DNA of 64,000 nucleotides from Streptomyces flavotricini (GCF_020639365.1 NZ_JAINUL010000001.1:7633632-7697631); one strand, 5' to 3'. Shown: positions 28,594 through 38,660, counted from the first letter of the stretch. Notes: generated by a model not told the origin, from the letters alone. Made by a program: numbers and translations.

Positions 28594-29433
28594 ATGACCT
28601 CCTCTGCCCCGACGCCCTCCGCCCGGCCGCGCGAACAGCGCCCGCGCCGGTACCTGATGTGCCGCCCCTCCCACTTCGAGGTGGTGTACGCGATCAACCC
28701 CTGGATGGACCCGGAGAAGCCGGTCGACACCGGCCTCGCCGTCCTGCAGTGGGAGCGGCTGCGCGAGCTGTACCTCCAGCTCGGGCACACCGTCGAGCTG
28801 ATCGAGCCGGTACCCGGTCTGCCCGACATGGTGTACGCGGCCAACGGGGCCACCGTCGTCGGCGGCCGCGTCCTCGGCGCCCGCTTCCGCAACGCCGAGC
28901 GCGTCGCCGAGGGACCGGCGTACCTGGACTGGTTCCGGGAGAACGGCTTCACCGAGCTGCACGATCCCGAGTACGTCAACGAGGGCGAGGGTGACTTCCT
29001 GGTCACGGCCTCCCACGTCCTGGCCGGGCACGGGTTCCGCAGCGACGAGCGTGCCCACGGGGAGGCGGAGGCGTTCTTCGGGCGGCCCGTCATCGGCCTG
29101 GAGCTGGTCGACCCGCGCTACTACCACCTCGACACGGCGCTCGCCGTGCTCGACGGTGACGAGATCATGTACCACCCGGAGGCCTTCGCCCCCGCCAGTC
29201 GCGCGCTGCTGGAGACGCTCTTCCCCGACGCGCTGCTCGTATCCGCCCAGGACGCCGCCGTGTTCGGGCTGAACGGCGTCAGCGACGGGCTGAACGTGGT
29301 GCTTCCCGAGGCCGCCGAGGGGCTGGCGGCGCAGCTGCGCGAGCGCGGCTTCCACCCCGTCGGCGTGGACCTGTCCGAACTGCTCAAGGGCGGCGGCAGC
29401 GTCAAGTGCTGCACCCTCGAGATCCGGCCCTGA
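28594..29433 (+). CDS. Dimethylargininase/amidinotransferase-fold hydrolase
   Basis: A 279-residue protein with GGGAG before the ATG at 28594; the upstream open frame is not used. It shows the guanidine-modifying enzyme fold: MCRPSHFEVVYAINPWMD near the N-terminus, EGEGDFLV (about 132), DPRYYHLDTALAVLD with the catalytic His (about 177-190), and GGGSVKCCTLE with the catalytic Cys at the C-terminus. Relatives hydrolyse dimethylarginine to citrulline plus dimethylamine, and in Streptomyces are often located near ornithine aminotransferase. That partner is not adjacent here, so the substrate is not certain. Confidence 0.85.
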   Translation: MTSSAPTPSARPREQRPRRYLMCRPSHFEVVYAINPWMDPEKPVDTGLAVLQWERLRELYLQLGHTVELIEPVPGLPDMVYAANGATVVGGRVLGARFRNAERVAEGPAYLDWFRENGFTELHDPEYVNEGEGDFLVTASHVLAGHGFRSDERAHGEAEAFFGRPVIGLELVDPRYYHLDTALAVLDGDEIMYHPEAFAPASRALLETLFPDALLVSAQDAAVFGLNGVSDGLNVVLPEAAEGLAAQLRERGFHPVGVDLSELLKGGGSVKCCTLEIRP

Positions 29434-29467
29434 CCGTCCGGCCCTGACCCTCCCGGCCCGCGCCGGT

Positions 29468-29496
29468 GTGCCGCGGCCCGGGAGGGGCCGCGGCAC
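29468..29496. terminator. Terminator between the dimethylargininase-like and secreted-protein genes
   Basis: Perfect 12-base arms (29468-29479 and 29485-29496) with a GGGAG loop lie between two convergent genes. Confidence 0.75.
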
Positions 29497-29504
29497 GTAC
29501 GGGG

Positions 29505-30005
29505 TCAGTGGAACAGCATCGAGGCGTCGCCGGCCGCCGTCGCGACCGAGCCGGGGCACAAGAAGCTGCCCGAGGTCTTGGTCGCGGTGAAGGCCTGGTT
29601 GACGTACTTGCGGGTCGCTCCGTCACGGTTCCACGTGATGTTCGTGGCCTTGTAGCGGCAGGAGATGAAGCTCATCTTGCCCGTGATGTCGATGGCGTCG
29701 GTCCGGGCGAGGCCGGCGGCGTCGTCGAAGGTGAACGCGGGATTGTTGTTGAGGGAGGCGGTGATGCCGCCGCCGCAGGCGAGATTGCCGCCGGGGGTGT
29801 TGATGGTGGTGCGGTCGACGGTCAGCGCGCCCGGGGGGTTGGCGCTGGTGCGTGCGTTGGTCCACGTACAGGTGTTGCCGGCGACGACGATGACGCCGTC
29901 GAGCTGCTGGTCCGCGGTGGAACCGAGGGCCGTCGCCGACGTCGCCGCACCGACGATCACCGCTGCCGCCAGTACGGCAGCGCCCGGCCATGTCGAGATC
30001 TTCAT
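29505..30005 (-). CDS. Secreted protein of unknown function
   Basis: The ATG at 30005 follows GAGGAG, giving 166 residues. Residues 1-27 are a typical Sec signal peptide (KISTWPGAAVLAAAVIVGAA, then a cut near ATA-LGS). The mature part is small, polar and beta-rich. It has four cysteines (in NTCTWTN, LACGGG, FISCRYK and SFLCPG) that could form two disulfides. The spacing and TWNRDG/FTATKTSG segments resemble secreted hypothetical proteins of Streptomyces, but no family name is justified. It is a single-gene unit between a terminator and a gap. Confidence 0.8.
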   Translation of the reverse strand: MKISTWPGAAVLAAAVIVGAATSATALGSTADQQLDGVIVVAGNTCTWTNARTSANPPGALTVDRTTINTPGGNLACGGGITASLNNNPAFTFDDAAGLARTDAIDITGKMSFISCRYKATNITWNRDGATRKYVNQAFTATKTSGSFLCPGSVATAAGDASMLFH

Positions 30006-30420
30006 GCTGTCGCTCCTCTTCGCCACGTCCTCGTGGGGTGTGAAGCGGGGCCCTGGGGGGCCTCGCCGGCGTGCGCCCGGCCCGACGGAGGCGGTTTCCG
30101 CGCCGGCCCGGGGAGAGAGCTTTCGAGACACGCCACGGAAGGTCCCACAGGGACCTTGAAATGTCAGGCCCATGTCAAGTGATTGGCTGGAGTTCGTCAT
30201 GGGCCCCCTTCGTCACGTGCCCGGCCACGGTCGTCCCGCCCGGGCGGACGCCCGGGATGGCGTGAAAGGGGTGCGAGCATGCCGGCGGATTCCCGTTCTC
30301 CTGCGAACGGTGTGGAACGGATCGGGTCCCGTTGCGGTCTAGCCTTGTGCGCCCGTACAAGCGGCGCCGCCGGACCACAGGTCCGTGCCGACCGGCCAGC
30401 GCAGAGAGTTACCCCGATCC
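30006..30420. other. Intergenic region upstream of secreted-protein and hydrolase genes
   Basis: About 415 bases with no gene, between divergent units. A short hairpin (AAGGTCCC-ACA-GGGACCTT, 30139-30157) lies 135-150 bases upstream of the secreted-protein start. A GTG at 30385 extends the hydrolase frame but is judged less likely as start. Confidence 0.4.
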
Positions 30421-31533
30421 GTGAGTCTCACCAGCAGCACGCTCCTGCTCCTCGTCCTCCTCGCCACGGTGCTGGCCTTCGCCGCCGCGGTGTGGCTGTG
30501 GCCACGCCTCGGCCGGCGGGGCGGGCGGCCGGTGCTCGGCCGGGTCGGCGTCGTCGTGGTGCTCCAGGTTCTGCTGCTCGCCTCCGTCGGGCTCACCGCC
30601 AACCGGACCTTCCTGCTCTACGGTTCCTGGGCGGACCTCGCCGGGGCGGAGCGGGCGATGCCCTCCATGGGCGAGGACGCGCCCGGAGGCGCGGCGGTCC
30701 GCGTCCTCGGCCGGCAGCCCACGGACGTACCCGGCGGCGGAACGCCCCGCATCGGCGGTGAGATCGAGAAGATCACCGTGCGCGGCGAGGGGTCCAAGGC
30801 CGTGGTCCAGGCGTACGTGTACCTGCCGCCCGAGTACTTCCAGAAGGGGAACGAGAACAGGAAGTTCCCCGCCACGGTGGTCCTCACCGGCTTCCCGGGG
30901 ATGGCGGAGAACCTGCTCAAGGGGCTGGACTACCCGAAGACGGCGTGGAGGCTCGCCAAGCAGAAGAAGATGCCGCCGATGGTCCTGGTGATGATGCAGC
31001 CCTCGGTGATCCCGACCCGCAACAGCCAGTGCGTCGACGTGCCGGGCGGCCCGCTCAGCGAGACCTTCTTCGGTACGGACCTGCCCAAGGCGGTCTCGGG
31101 CGCCTACCGCGTCGGCACCTCGCCCTCGAGCTGGGCCGTCATGGGGGACTCCACCGGGGGCTACTGCGCGCTGAAGATGGCGTTGGAGCACCCGGAGCAC
31201 TACGCGGCCGGAGTGGGCCTGTCGACGGACTACAAGCCGGAGCTCGACCAGTACTCCGGTGATCTCTTCCACGGGAACGCCGCCGAGGAGAAACGATCCG
31301 ACCTGCTGTGGAGCCTGGACAACCTGCCGCAGGGCAAGTCCTCCTTCCTGGTGGCGAGCTCGAAGCAGGGCGAGCCGAACTACAAGGACACGCAGAAGTT
31401 CGTCGCGAAGGTGAAGGAACCGGCGCGCGTCTCCTCGATCACGCTCGACAGCGGCGGCCACGGCTTCAACACCTGGCGCCGGGAGATCCCGCCCGCGCTG
31501 GAGTGGCTCGGCGGCCGCATCACCGCCGAGTGA
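30421..31533 (+). CDS. Membrane-anchored alpha/beta hydrolase (esterase-D/antigen 85-like)
   Basis: A 370-residue protein from GTG 30421 (an in-frame GTG at 30385 adds 12 residues). The first 70 residues hold two hydrophobic membrane segments (TLLLLVLLATVLAFAAAVWL and VGVVVVLQVLLLASVGLTA). The catalytic domain is outside. It has VYLPPEYF and FPATVVLTGFPG strands, the nucleophile elbow MGDSTGGYCALKMAL (Ser at about 239) and a C-terminal GGHGFNTW with the catalytic His. The fold and topology resemble Streptomyces extracellular esterases related to mycolyltransferases. The substrate is unknown. Confidence 0.85.
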   Translation: MSLTSSTLLLLVLLATVLAFAAAVWLWPRLGRRGGRPVLGRVGVVVVLQVLLLASVGLTANRTFLLYGSWADLAGAERAMPSMGEDAPGGAAVRVLGRQPTDVPGGGTPRIGGEIEKITVRGEGSKAVVQAYVYLPPEYFQKGNENRKFPATVVLTGFPGMAENLLKGLDYPKTAWRLAKQKKMPPMVLVMMQPSVIPTRNSQCVDVPGGPLSETFFGTDLPKAVSGAYRVGTSPSSWAVMGDSTGGYCALKMALEHPEHYAAGVGLSTDYKPELDQYSGDLFHGNAAEEKRSDLLWSLDNLPQGKSSFLVASSKQGEPNYKDTQKFVAKVKEPARVSSITLDSGGHGFNTWRREIPPALEWLGGRITAE

Positions 31534-31589
31534 GCCGGCCTGGGCGGGGCCGGGTCCCGGCCGCGTGAGCCGGTCCCACCCGGGCGGAC

Positions 31590-31650
31590 CGGCTCGCGGC
31601 CCCGGGCCCACCCCACCCCGCCCCGGGCCCACCCCGCCCCGCGCCGGTCC
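31590..31650 (+). repeat. C-rich imperfect tandem repeat
   Basis: The stretch contains two near copies of a unit beginning CCCCGGGCCCACCCC (about 31601 and 31622). Similar CCCGCCCCG spacers lie between. It is non-coding, between the hydrolase and the small hypothetical gene. Confidence 0.5.
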
Positions 31651-31692
31651 CGCCCGGATGCGGGCGCGCCCGTCCGGGCGGAGGCTGGGGCC

Positions 31693-31941
31693 ATGCACCA
31701 CACGCCGATCCTCGTCCACCCGATCGCCCCGGCCGGCGGCCGCCGCGTCTCCCTGCGCGCCGGGGGCCGGGACACCGTCCTCGGCCTGGCCTTCGACGAC
31801 GCCGACGTGATCGAGTTCCTGCGCCGGGCCGGCGTACCCGACCCCGACGACACGGTCCTCGGCGGCTCGGAGCTCGTCGAATGGCAGGGCGACGAGCCGC
31901 ACGCCTTCGAAGCGGAGCCCTCCGACACCGACATCCCGTGA
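31693..31941 (+). CDS. Small conserved hypothetical protein
   Basis: An 82-residue, acidic, soluble protein starting at ATG 31693. It begins MHHTPILVHPIAPAGGRRVS and contains a mixed alpha/beta middle (VLGLAFDDADVIEFLRRAGV) and an acidic tail. It has no signal peptide. Upstream DNA contains a C-rich tandem stretch, and the Shine-Dalgarno site is weak (GGAGGCTGGGGCC). The codon pattern looks coding. I do not recognise a domain. Confidence 0.6.
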   Translation: MHHTPILVHPIAPAGGRRVSLRAGGRDTVLGLAFDDADVIEFLRRAGVPDPDDTVLGGSELVEWQGDEPHAFEAEPSDTDIP

Positions 31942-32041
31942 CTCCCCGTCCCGAACCCCCACGCCCGGGCGACCGGGAGGGCACCATGGGGGGCGGTGGC
32001 TGATCCGAGCCGTCCGTTCGGGAGATGAAGGGGAAGACGGC

Positions 32042-32734
32042 ATGCTGAAGGCCTTCGCCGACCTGTCCACGCCGCTCGTGGCCGACGCCTGCGTCCGTAC
32101 GGGCGTGCCGCTGCGCGTGGCACCGCCCGGCATCCGCACCGTGCTGCCCGGCCACCGGGTCGCGGGCCGCGCGCTGCCGGCGCGCCACTACGGCAGCGTG
32201 GACGTGTTCCTGGAGGCGTACGGATCCGCCGAGCCCGGCGACGTCCTGGTCGTCGACAACGGCGGCCGTACGGACGAGGCCTGCGTCGGCGACCTCACCG
32301 CGCTCGAGGCCGAGACCGCCGGCCTGTCGGGCCTCGTCGTGTGGGGACTGCACCGCGACACCCCCGAGCTCGCCGAGATCGGCCTCCCCGTCTTCAGCTA
32401 CGGAAGCCACCCGCCGGGGCCGGTGCGACTGGACGAGCGCGAGCCGGAGGCGCTGGTCACCGCCCGGTTCGGGCCGCACCTCGTCGGCGGCTGGGACTTC
32501 GTCTTCGGCGACGCGGACGGGGTGCTGTTCGTGCCCGCCGACCGGGTCGAGGAGGTGCTGGACACCGCGCTCGCGATCCGCGAGACCGAGCGCGAACAGG
32601 CCCGCCGGATCCGCTCGGGCGAGACCCTGCGCAGCCAGACGGCCTTCACCGACTACCTGGTCCTGCGCGACGCCGACCCCTCGTACACCTTCCGCCGGCA
32701 CCTGCGCCGGATGGGCGGCGCCATCGAGGAGTGA
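32042..32734 (+). CDS. RraA-like protein (HMG/CHA aldolase superfamily)
   Basis: A 230-residue protein starting at ATG 32042 (GAAGGGGAAG upstream). The RraA/dimethylmenaquinone methyltransferase-like fold is visible. It has the N-terminal LSTPLVADACVRTGVPLR, central GDVLVVDNGGRTDEACVGDL with the metal-site Asp (in the family pattern GxxxxxxR...D), and FGDADGVLFVPADRVEEVL near residue 160. Relatives are either RNase E inhibitors (in proteobacteria) or class II aldolases acting on 4-hydroxy-4-methyl-2-oxoglutarate-type acids. Without an aromatic-degradation operon nearby, an aldolase-like or oxaloacetate decarboxylase role is only possible. Confidence 0.82.
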   Translation: MLKAFADLSTPLVADACVRTGVPLRVAPPGIRTVLPGHRVAGRALPARHYGSVDVFLEAYGSAEPGDVLVVDNGGRTDEACVGDLTALEAETAGLSGLVVWGLHRDTPELAEIGLPVFSYGSHPPGPVRLDEREPEALVTARFGPHLVGGWDFVFGDADGVLFVPADRVEEVLDTALAIRETEREQARRIRSGETLRSQTAFTDYLVLRDADPSYTFRRHLRRMGGAIEE

Positions 32735-32738
32735 CGGC

Positions 32739-32785
32739 GCCTCCGTACGGGGGTGCTCCCTACGGAGGAGCTCCCGTACGGAGGC
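32739..32785. terminator. Inverted repeat after the RraA-like gene
   Basis: Perfect 13-base arms (32739-32751 and 32773-32785) surround a 21-base loop. It starts 5 bases after the stop codon and lies between convergent genes. Confidence 0.65.
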
Positions 32786-32833
32786 CCCCCGAGGGAGGCG
32801 CCGCCACGGCCGGTCACCCGGCGGCGGGCCCGA

Positions 32834-34393
32834 TCACCGCCGCGCCGCCGGGCACGCGGTGTCCCCGGCCGGCAGGGCGCCGTCCAGCAGGTAGCCCTCC
32901 ACGTACGCGTCGACGCAGGCGTTGCCGTTCTGGAACTGGCCGTGGTCGCCGCCCTCGACGGTGACCAGCCGAGATCCCGCCAGTCCCCGGTGGGCGCGTA
33001 CGGCGGCCTCGTAGTACGTCGCCGGGTCGTTCTTCGAGTTGAGCATCAGCACCGGCGGCAGCCCCTCCCCGGTGACCTTGACGCGCGGAGCCTTGGAGCG
33101 CGGCCAGTTCGCGCAGACCGAGGCGAACGTCAACTCCCTAGCCCCGGCCAGCGGATGGGTGCGCGTGGCTTCGGCGCTCCGCTCCACCCAGTACCGGCCG
33201 TCACGGTTCCACGGGGTGTCGCCGCAGGTGACCGAGAAGAAGTCGGCGATGAACTCCGCGCCCATCAGGTGCTTGAGCTTCCCGGCCACGGCCTTCCTCG
33301 TCTCCGCCGGAGCCTGCTCCGGATGCTCCAGGAAGCCGAGGAGCGCCGCGAGGTCCGCGAACTGGTGCGTGTTGTACAGGGCGCTCGTGGCGGCCCCGTC
33401 GAGGTGGTCGGGCGTGATGACCGTCCCCTCGACGTCCAGCGGCCGCTCGTGCAGGGCGGCGCGCACCCGCTCGTACGAGGCCCGCGCCTCCTCCGGGGTT
33501 CGCCCCTGGTGGTAGGTGGCGTCGTTGGCGGCCAGCCACGGCAGGAAGTCCTGCTCGAAGCGGCGCTGGAAGCTCATCGGCTGCCCGGTCAGGAAGGACT
33601 GCCAGTCCCCGGTGAAGTCGATGTTGCTGTCCAGGACGACCCGCTCCACGCGGCGGGGGAACTCGGTCGCGTAGTACGCCCCGAGGAAGCTGGCGTACGA
33701 GGGCCCGTAGTAGGAGACCTTCTGCTCGCCGAGCAACTCCCGGTACAGGTCCATGTCGTGGACGGCCTGATCGGTGGTGATGTACGGCAGCAGCGGGCCC
33801 GAGTTGCGCTCGCAGTCCCGTACGAACTCCCGCGCGCGGTCGAAGGTCCGTCGGACGGCGGCCGCCGAGCGGTCGCGCAGGTCGCCGCCGCCGAACATGG
33901 CGTCGACCTTGTCCTGGTCCGAGCAGACGACCTTCGTACTGGCGCCCACGCCCCGCTGGTCGAAGCCGACGATGTCGTACGCGGCCGCCAGCTTCGGGCT
34001 GTACGACGCGAGCCGGGCCGGCCGGGGGAGCCCCGAGGCCCCGGGACCGCCTGCCGCCATCATGAGCACGCCCCGGCGCTTCGCCGGATCCGCCGCGCGG
34101 CGGCGGGAGACGGCGATCGTCAGGTCCGGGCCGGAGCCCGGGTGGTACCAGTCCCGCGGTACGGACATCGAGGCGCATTCCAGCGCGCCGTCCGCGCAGG
34201 GCCGCCAGTCGAGCCGTTGCAGCCGGTACCGGTCCGGCACCGGCGGGGTCGCGGGGCTCGCCGCCATGGCGTTCGTGGCGGCGGCGTTCGTGCCGGCGGC
34301 GGCGTTCGCCGGGCCGACGGGCAGGGCGGTCGCGGCGAGCAGCCCGCAGGCGGCCGCCGCGAGCCACCGCGCGGGCTTCTTGAACACGTGCAT
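32834..34393 (-). CDS. Secreted tripeptidyl aminopeptidase-like alpha/beta hydrolase
   Basis: The ATG at 34393 with GGGGAG upstream gives 519 residues. A signal peptide covers about 1-32. The protein resembles Streptomyces TAP/SlpD-type peptidases that remove tripeptides from secreted proteins. It has the N-terminal RLDWRPC and ECASMSVPRDW segments, an oxyanion region MAAGGPGASG, and VGFDQRGVGAST. The nucleophile elbow is YYGPSYASFLGA (Gly-Pro-Ser-Tyr-Ala). The charge-relay Asp is in LNSKNDPATYYE and the His in EGGDHGQF near the C-terminus. The elbow differs from the usual GxSYGT, so activity should not be assumed identical. Confidence 0.88.
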   Translation of the reverse strand: MHVFKKPARWLAAAACGLLAATALPVGPANAAAGTNAAATNAMAASPATPPVPDRYRLQRLDWRPCADGALECASMSVPRDWYHPGSGPDLTIAVSRRRAADPAKRRGVLMMAAGGPGASGLPRPARLASYSPKLAAAYDIVGFDQRGVGASTKVVCSDQDKVDAMFGGGDLRDRSAAAVRRTFDRAREFVRDCERNSGPLLPYITTDQAVHDMDLYRELLGEQKVSYYGPSYASFLGAYYATEFPRRVERVVLDSNIDFTGDWQSFLTGQPMSFQRRFEQDFLPWLAANDATYHQGRTPEEARASYERVRAALHERPLDVEGTVITPDHLDGAATSALYNTHQFADLAALLGFLEHPEQAPAETRKAVAGKLKHLMGAEFIADFFSVTCGDTPWNRDGRYWVERSAEATRTHPLAGARELTFASVCANWPRSKAPRVKVTGEGLPPVLMLNSKNDPATYYEAAVRAHRGLAGSRLVTVEGGDHGQFQNGNACVDAYVEGYLLDGALPAGDTACPAARR

Positions 34394-34479
34394 GTCTGAA
34401 CTCCCCCTGGGATCCGGCTGGTCCCCTTGATCGTGCCGCGCCGGCCCCCGCGCCTCGATATCCCTGCCATCCGCATCCG

Positions 34480-34555
34480 GGGTGGCACCAGTACCACCCC
34501 GTGCCAGTGCCACCCCGTGCCACCGCCGCCCCGTGCCGGGCCACCCCGGCGGCGG
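34480..34555. repeat. Imperfect CCCCGTGCCA repeats upstream of the peptidase gene
   Basis: Several near copies of a CACCCCGTGCCA-type unit occur in a row (about 34488-34550). They lie in the divergent spacer between the peptidase gene and the next secreted-protein gene. No function is evident. Confidence 0.45.
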
Positions 34556-34694
34556 CTTTGCCTCTGGCCGGGGAGTCCGTAGCAGAACCGATACTTCACG
34601 CCTCTGTGACGTGTGTCGCACGCAGCGCTACATTGCCCACGCCCCGCGGCTGCGGGGAGGTGCGGGCCGTACGGCCGGGGGAGGGGCATCGACG

Positions 34695-36524
34695 ATGGGC
34701 TCTGGAGTCTTCGCGAAGCTGGGGAGCGCGGTCACCGTGAAGACCGCCGCCGTGGCCGCCGCGGGCGCCTTGGTGGTGTCCGGCGCGGTGGGGGCCGGCG
34801 TATGGGCGCTCGGAGGGGGCCCGCGGCTGGCGGTCGTCCAGCGCAGCGTCTCCGTACCGGTCGCGGCGGGCGGCGAACGGTCCGCGGTCGCCGCCTGCCA
34901 GAGCCATGAGAAGGCGCTCGGCGGTGGATACGCCATCACCGGGACGGGCTTCGCCACGAACAGCCTCTTCGTGGGCGATGCCTGGCTGGCGGCCGCGTAC
35001 AACCCGGACGCCGCGCCCGCCACGCTCACCTCGTACGCCCTGTGCGTCAACGCGAAGCCCGAGTTCCTGGGCGGCGGCTGGTCCGAGCAGGTGCACGCGT
35101 ACCAGGACCGGGGCAACAAGATGACCAGCGCCAGCGGTGGCGGGTCGATCCGCGACCTCACGACCGACGGGCCGTTCGCGGACGCGGCCAAGCACGGCTC
35201 CGCCTCGCCCTCCTGCCCCGGCGACTTCACCTCGCTGGGAACGGAGTTCAGGTCGGGCCGCACCGTGACGGGCCGCGGGGTGGCGCCGGTCCCGCTCGAC
35301 AGCCTGACCACGAAGTCGGCCTACTCCGACTCCGCCAAGGCCGTGCCCTACGTCAGGCTCAATCCGGGCAGTCGGCTGAGCGAGGCCACCTTCCCGATCC
35401 ACTCGTCCGACTTCATCACGCACCAGACGCGGATCGTGGACCCGCAGCCGCCGGAGGCGAACTACGCCGTCACCGTCCGCCCGATCTGCGTCCGGCTGGG
35501 GAGCGTGTCCGTGGCCACCGTCAAAGTCGCGGTGACCGCGGGGGGCAGCGTGGACGCGGCGGTGTCGTGCCCCAAGGGGAAGCTGGTGGTCGGCGGCGGA
35601 TTCCAGTTCCCGGCGGCCAACGAGTCGGGCGGTTCGGAGGCCCCGGTGCGCTTCTTCGGCGACGGCTGGCTGTACGCACCGGCCGACGCGCCGGCGGCCG
35701 GTGAGCCCTCGGGCCACAAGGTGACGGCCTGGCACGTCACCGGCAGGAACGGGCAGAAGGCCGGTCTCGACTACCACAACTCGGTCTGGGACGAGCACAG
35801 CGACCCGGAGACGCGCACCGGGAACGGCTACTTCGACACGCACCGCCGCGGTCCCGACGACCAGGAGCTGCACGTCTCGCCGGTGCCGGACAGCCAGGAG
35901 CTGGTCGCCAGCGCGGTCTGCGCGAAGATCGACGCCAAGCCCACCGAGCCGGCCAAGGCCCCCGCTCCGCCGTCCGTCTCCCGGCCGGAGCTGCCGCACG
36001 CCCTGGACCCGGCGCCGGGCGGCACGGGCTCCGCGCCCCCCTCGTCCTCGCCCTCCGTCCCGCCGGCCGGCGCTTCGCCGTCGGCGAGCCCGTCCGCCCC
36101 GCCCGGTACGACGCCCACGCCCGGCGGCCCCGACAGCCCGGGGACCCCGACCAAGGCCGGCCCGACCCGTCCGGGCACGCCGTCGCAGAGCGGTTCGCCG
36201 ACCCGGCAACAGCCGCAGGCCCCGGCGGTGAACATCCAGCAGCCCTCCGCAGGCGGCCAGTTGAGGCGCGGATGCGAGGAGTCGTTCGCCGGTACGGCCC
36301 GGACCCGCCCCGGCGACCAGCCCTTCACCGACCCGCAGTACACGAGCTGGCGGATCACCGGGCCGAACGGACCCGTGGCGCTGGGCGCGGGCGCCTCGGG
36401 CAGGTTCCTGGTTCCCCTGCTGCCCGACGGGACGTACAAGCTGGTGTTCTCCGCGACCGATCCGGCGGCCGGACTCACCGGCAGCGCGGAGGTCTCCGTA
36501 AGGATCGTCGGCTGCATCCGCTGA
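34695..36524 (+). CDS. Large exported or membrane-anchored protein of unknown function
   Basis: The ATG at 34695 has GGAGGGG about 8 bases upstream, giving 609 residues. An N-terminal hydrophobic segment (about 15-38, [20 protein letters not shown]) acts as signal or anchor. Two similar halves follow, each with Cys and Gly-rich strands ([19 protein letters not shown] and [16 protein letters not shown]), a pattern found in Streptomyces exported repeat proteins. A Pro/Ser/Thr-rich linker (about 440-535) suggests wall spanning. The C-terminal about 75 residues (CEESFAGT to VRIVGCIR) form a small beta domain. No enzyme motif was found. Confidence 0.75.
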   Translation: MGSGVFAKLGSAVTVKTAAVAAAGALVVSGAVGAGVWALGGGPRLAVVQRSVSVPVAAGGERSAVAACQSHEKALGGGYAITGTGFATNSLFVGDAWLAAAYNPDAAPATLTSYALCVNAKPEFLGGGWSEQVHAYQDRGNKMTSASGGGSIRDLTTDGPFADAAKHGSASPSCPGDFTSLGTEFRSGRTVTGRGVAPVPLDSLTTKSAYSDSAKAVPYVRLNPGSRLSEATFPIHSSDFITHQTRIVDPQPPEANYAVTVRPICVRLGSVSVATVKVAVTAGGSVDAAVSCPKGKLVVGGGFQFPAANESGGSEAPVRFFGDGWLYAPADAPAAGEPSGHKVTAWHVTGRNGQKAGLDYHNSVWDEHSDPETRTGNGYFDTHRRGPDDQELHVSPVPDSQELVASAVCAKIDAKPTEPAKAPAPPSVSRPELPHALDPAPGGTGSAPPSSSPSVPPAGASPSASPSAPPGTTPTPGGPDSPGTPTKAGPTRPGTPSQSGSPTRQQPQAPAVNIQQPSAGGQLRRGCEESFAGTARTRPGDQPFTDPQYTSWRITGPNGPVALGAGASGRFLVPLLPDGTYKLVFSATDPAAGLTGSAEVSVRIVGCIR

Positions 36525-36664
36525 AGACCGGGAACGCAAGACCGATCACCGAACACCCCTGGGGGAACGGCGGCAGGAGGGTGGCCGGGGGGCCGGACGA
36601 AGAGGATCATGAGGGGGCGCCGGCCCGCCGGGCCCCGCCCCGCCACCGAGTCCAGGAGGTACGT

Positions 36665-38308
36665 GTGTCTGCCGCGTCGAACACCGCGTCGTCGAGCTAT
36701 GCATCCGGGGTCTTCGAAGTACCGCTGCTGGGCGACACGATCGGCGAGAACCTGGACCGCACCGTCCGCCGGTTCCCCGACCGCGACGCCCTCGTCGACC
36801 TCGCCGCCGGGCGCCGGTGGACGTACGCGGAGCTCGCCGCCGACGTCGACGCCCTCGCTCTCGGCCTGCTGGACCTGGGCATCGGCAAGGGGGACCGCGT
36901 CGGCATCTGGGCACCCAACCGCGCCGAGTGGACGCTGGTGCAGTACGCCACCGCCAAGATCGGGGCGATCCTCGTCACGGTCAACCCGGCGTACCGCTCG
37001 CACGAGGTGGAGTACGTCCTGCGCCAGGCCGGGATCCGGCTGCTCGTCGCGGCGGAGCGCTTCAAGTCCTCCGACTACGCCGGGATGATCGAGGAGGTCT
37101 CCCCGCGCTGCCCGGACCTGGAGTTCACCGTACTGCTGGAGGCCCCGGAGTGGGCCTCCCTCCTGGAGCGGGGCCGCGGCGGTGATCCGGCCGACCTCGT
37201 ACGGGCGGCGGCGGAGCTGAGCCCGGACGACCCGGTCAACATCCAGTACACCTCGGGGACGACCGGCTTCCCCAAGGGGGCGACCCTCTCCCACCACAAC
37301 ATCCTCAACAACGGGTTCTTCGTCGGGGAGTTGTGCCACTACACCGAGCAGGACCGGGTCTGCATCCCGGTCCCCTTCTACCACTGCTTCGGGATGGTCA
37401 TGGGCAACCTCGCCTGCACCAGCCACGGCGCCGCCATGGTCATTCCGGCGCCGGCCTTCGACCCGGCGGCCACGCTCGCCGCGGTGGAGGCGGAGTCGTG
37501 CACCTCCCTGTACGGGGTCCCCACGATGTTCATCGCCGAACTGGCCGCGCCCGGCTTCGACTCGTACGACCTGTCCAGCCTGCGCACGGGCATCATGGCG
37601 GGCTCGCCCTGCCCGGTCGAGGTGATGAAGGAGGTCATCGACCGGATGGGCATGCGCGAGGTGTCCATCTGCTACGGGATGACGGAGACCTCGCCGGTGT
37701 CCACGCAGACCCGCGCCGACGACTCCGTGGAGCGCCGGGTGTCGACGGTGGGCCGCGTCGGGCCGCACCTGGAGGTCAAGGTGGTCGATCCGCAGTCGGG
37801 GCGGACCGTGCGGCGCGGTGAGCCGGGGGAGCTCTGCACCCGCGGCTACTCGGTGATGCTCGGCTATTGGGGCGAGCCGGAGCGGACCGCCGAGGCCGTC
37901 GACGCCGCGCGGTGGATGCACACCGGTGACCTCGCGGTGATGGACGAGGACGGTTACCTGAGCATCACGGGTCGCATCAAGGACATGGTGATCCGGGGCG
38001 GGGAGAACGTGTACCCGCGCGAGATCGAGGAGTTCCTCCACGGCCATCCGGACGTCCTGGACGTGCAGGTCATCGGAGTCCCCGACGCCAAGTACGGGGA
38101 GGAGCTGATGGCCTGGGTGCGGATGCGCGAGGGGGCGGGGCCGCTGACGGCGGCAGCCGTCCGCGCGTACTGCGACGGACGGCTGGCTCACTTCAAGATC
38201 CCGCGGTACGTGCACGTCGTGGAGGAGTTCCCGATGACCGTGACCGGCAAGGTCCGCAAGGTCGAGATGCGCGAGACGTCGGCCCGGCTGCTCGGGCTCT
38301 CCTCGTAA
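36665..38308 (+). CDS. AMP-binding acyl-CoA synthetase (FadD-like)
   Basis: The GTG at 36665 follows AGGAGG, giving 547 residues. The ANL adenylate-forming family signatures are clear: the P-loop [11 protein letters not shown] (about 197-207), the adenine motif CYGMTETSP (about 336-344), the hinge [16 protein letters not shown] (about 437-452) and the C-terminal catalytic Lys in TVTGKVRK (about 525). The enzyme activates a carboxylic acid, probably a medium or long fatty acid, to an AMP ester and then to the CoA thioester. The chain length cannot be read from sequence. It stands alone rather than in a beta-oxidation operon. Confidence 0.92.
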   Translation: MSAASNTASSSYASGVFEVPLLGDTIGENLDRTVRRFPDRDALVDLAAGRRWTYAELAADVDALALGLLDLGIGKGDRVGIWAPNRAEWTLVQYATAKIGAILVTVNPAYRSHEVEYVLRQAGIRLLVAAERFKSSDYAGMIEEVSPRCPDLEFTVLLEAPEWASLLERGRGGDPADLVRAAAELSPDDPVNIQYTSGTTGFPKGATLSHHNILNNGFFVGELCHYTEQDRVCIPVPFYHCFGMVMGNLACTSHGAAMVIPAPAFDPAATLAAVEAESCTSLYGVPTMFIAELAAPGFDSYDLSSLRTGIMAGSPCPVEVMKEVIDRMGMREVSICYGMTETSPVSTQTRADDSVERRVSTVGRVGPHLEVKVVDPQSGRTVRRGEPGELCTRGYSVMLGYWGEPERTAEAVDAARWMHTGDLAVMDEDGYLSITGRIKDMVIRGGENVYPREIEEFLHGHPDVLDVQVIGVPDAKYGEELMAWVRMREGAGPLTAAAVRAYCDGRLAHFKIPRYVHVVEEFPMTVTGKVRKVEMRETSARLLGLSS

Positions 38309-38333
38309 CGGCGGCGGCGCCGGAGCGGGCGGT

Positions 38334-38660
38334 TCAGCTACGGGGGGACAGCTCGGCCATGGCGCTCCAGCCCTGGCCGGGCACCTCGACGTGGATGATC
38401 TCCGGCGTACTGGCGATGGCGCCGGCGAGGGTCTCCATACCGGCCTTGAAGTGGTCGGACGCCACGTGCGCGGCGCCGGCCTCGGCGTCGGTGAAGGCCT
38501 CCAGGAGGGTGTACTTGGTGGGGTCGTCGACGCTGCGCGACCAGTCGTAGAAGAGGTTCCCCGGCTCGTTGCGGGTGGCCCGGGTGAAGTCGTCGACGAG
38601 CGTGAGCCAGTCGTCGCTGTGCTCCGGGCGGACGTCGAACCTGACGGCGATGAAGATCAT
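38334..38660 (-). CDS. Putative quinol monooxygenase (ABM domain)
   Basis: A 108-residue protein starting at ATG 38660. It is a single antibiotic biosynthesis monooxygenase/YgiN-like ferredoxin-fold domain: FIAVRFDVRPEHSDDWLTLV, NEPGNLFYDWSRSVDDPTKY, LLEAFTDAEAGAAHVASDHF and IIHVEV. Members act as dimers on quinols or polyketide-like aromatics without cofactors, or as stress-related proteins. It overlaps a longer open frame that belongs to no gene. It ends convergent to the acyl-CoA ligase and lies 101 bases downstream of an IclR regulator on the same strand, which may control it. Confidence 0.85.
   Translation of the reverse strand: MIFIAVRFDVRPEHSDDWLTLVDDFTRATRNEPGNLFYDWSRSVDDPTKYTLLEAFTDAEAGAAHVASDHFKAGMETLAGAIASTPEIIHVEVPGQGWSAMAELSPRS

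Noticed and set aside
34482-34694. Longer N-terminus for the exported protein starting at 34482
   Set aside because: The extension is an Arg/Pro-rich shadow, and ATG 34695 has a strong GGAGGGG site directly before the signal segment.
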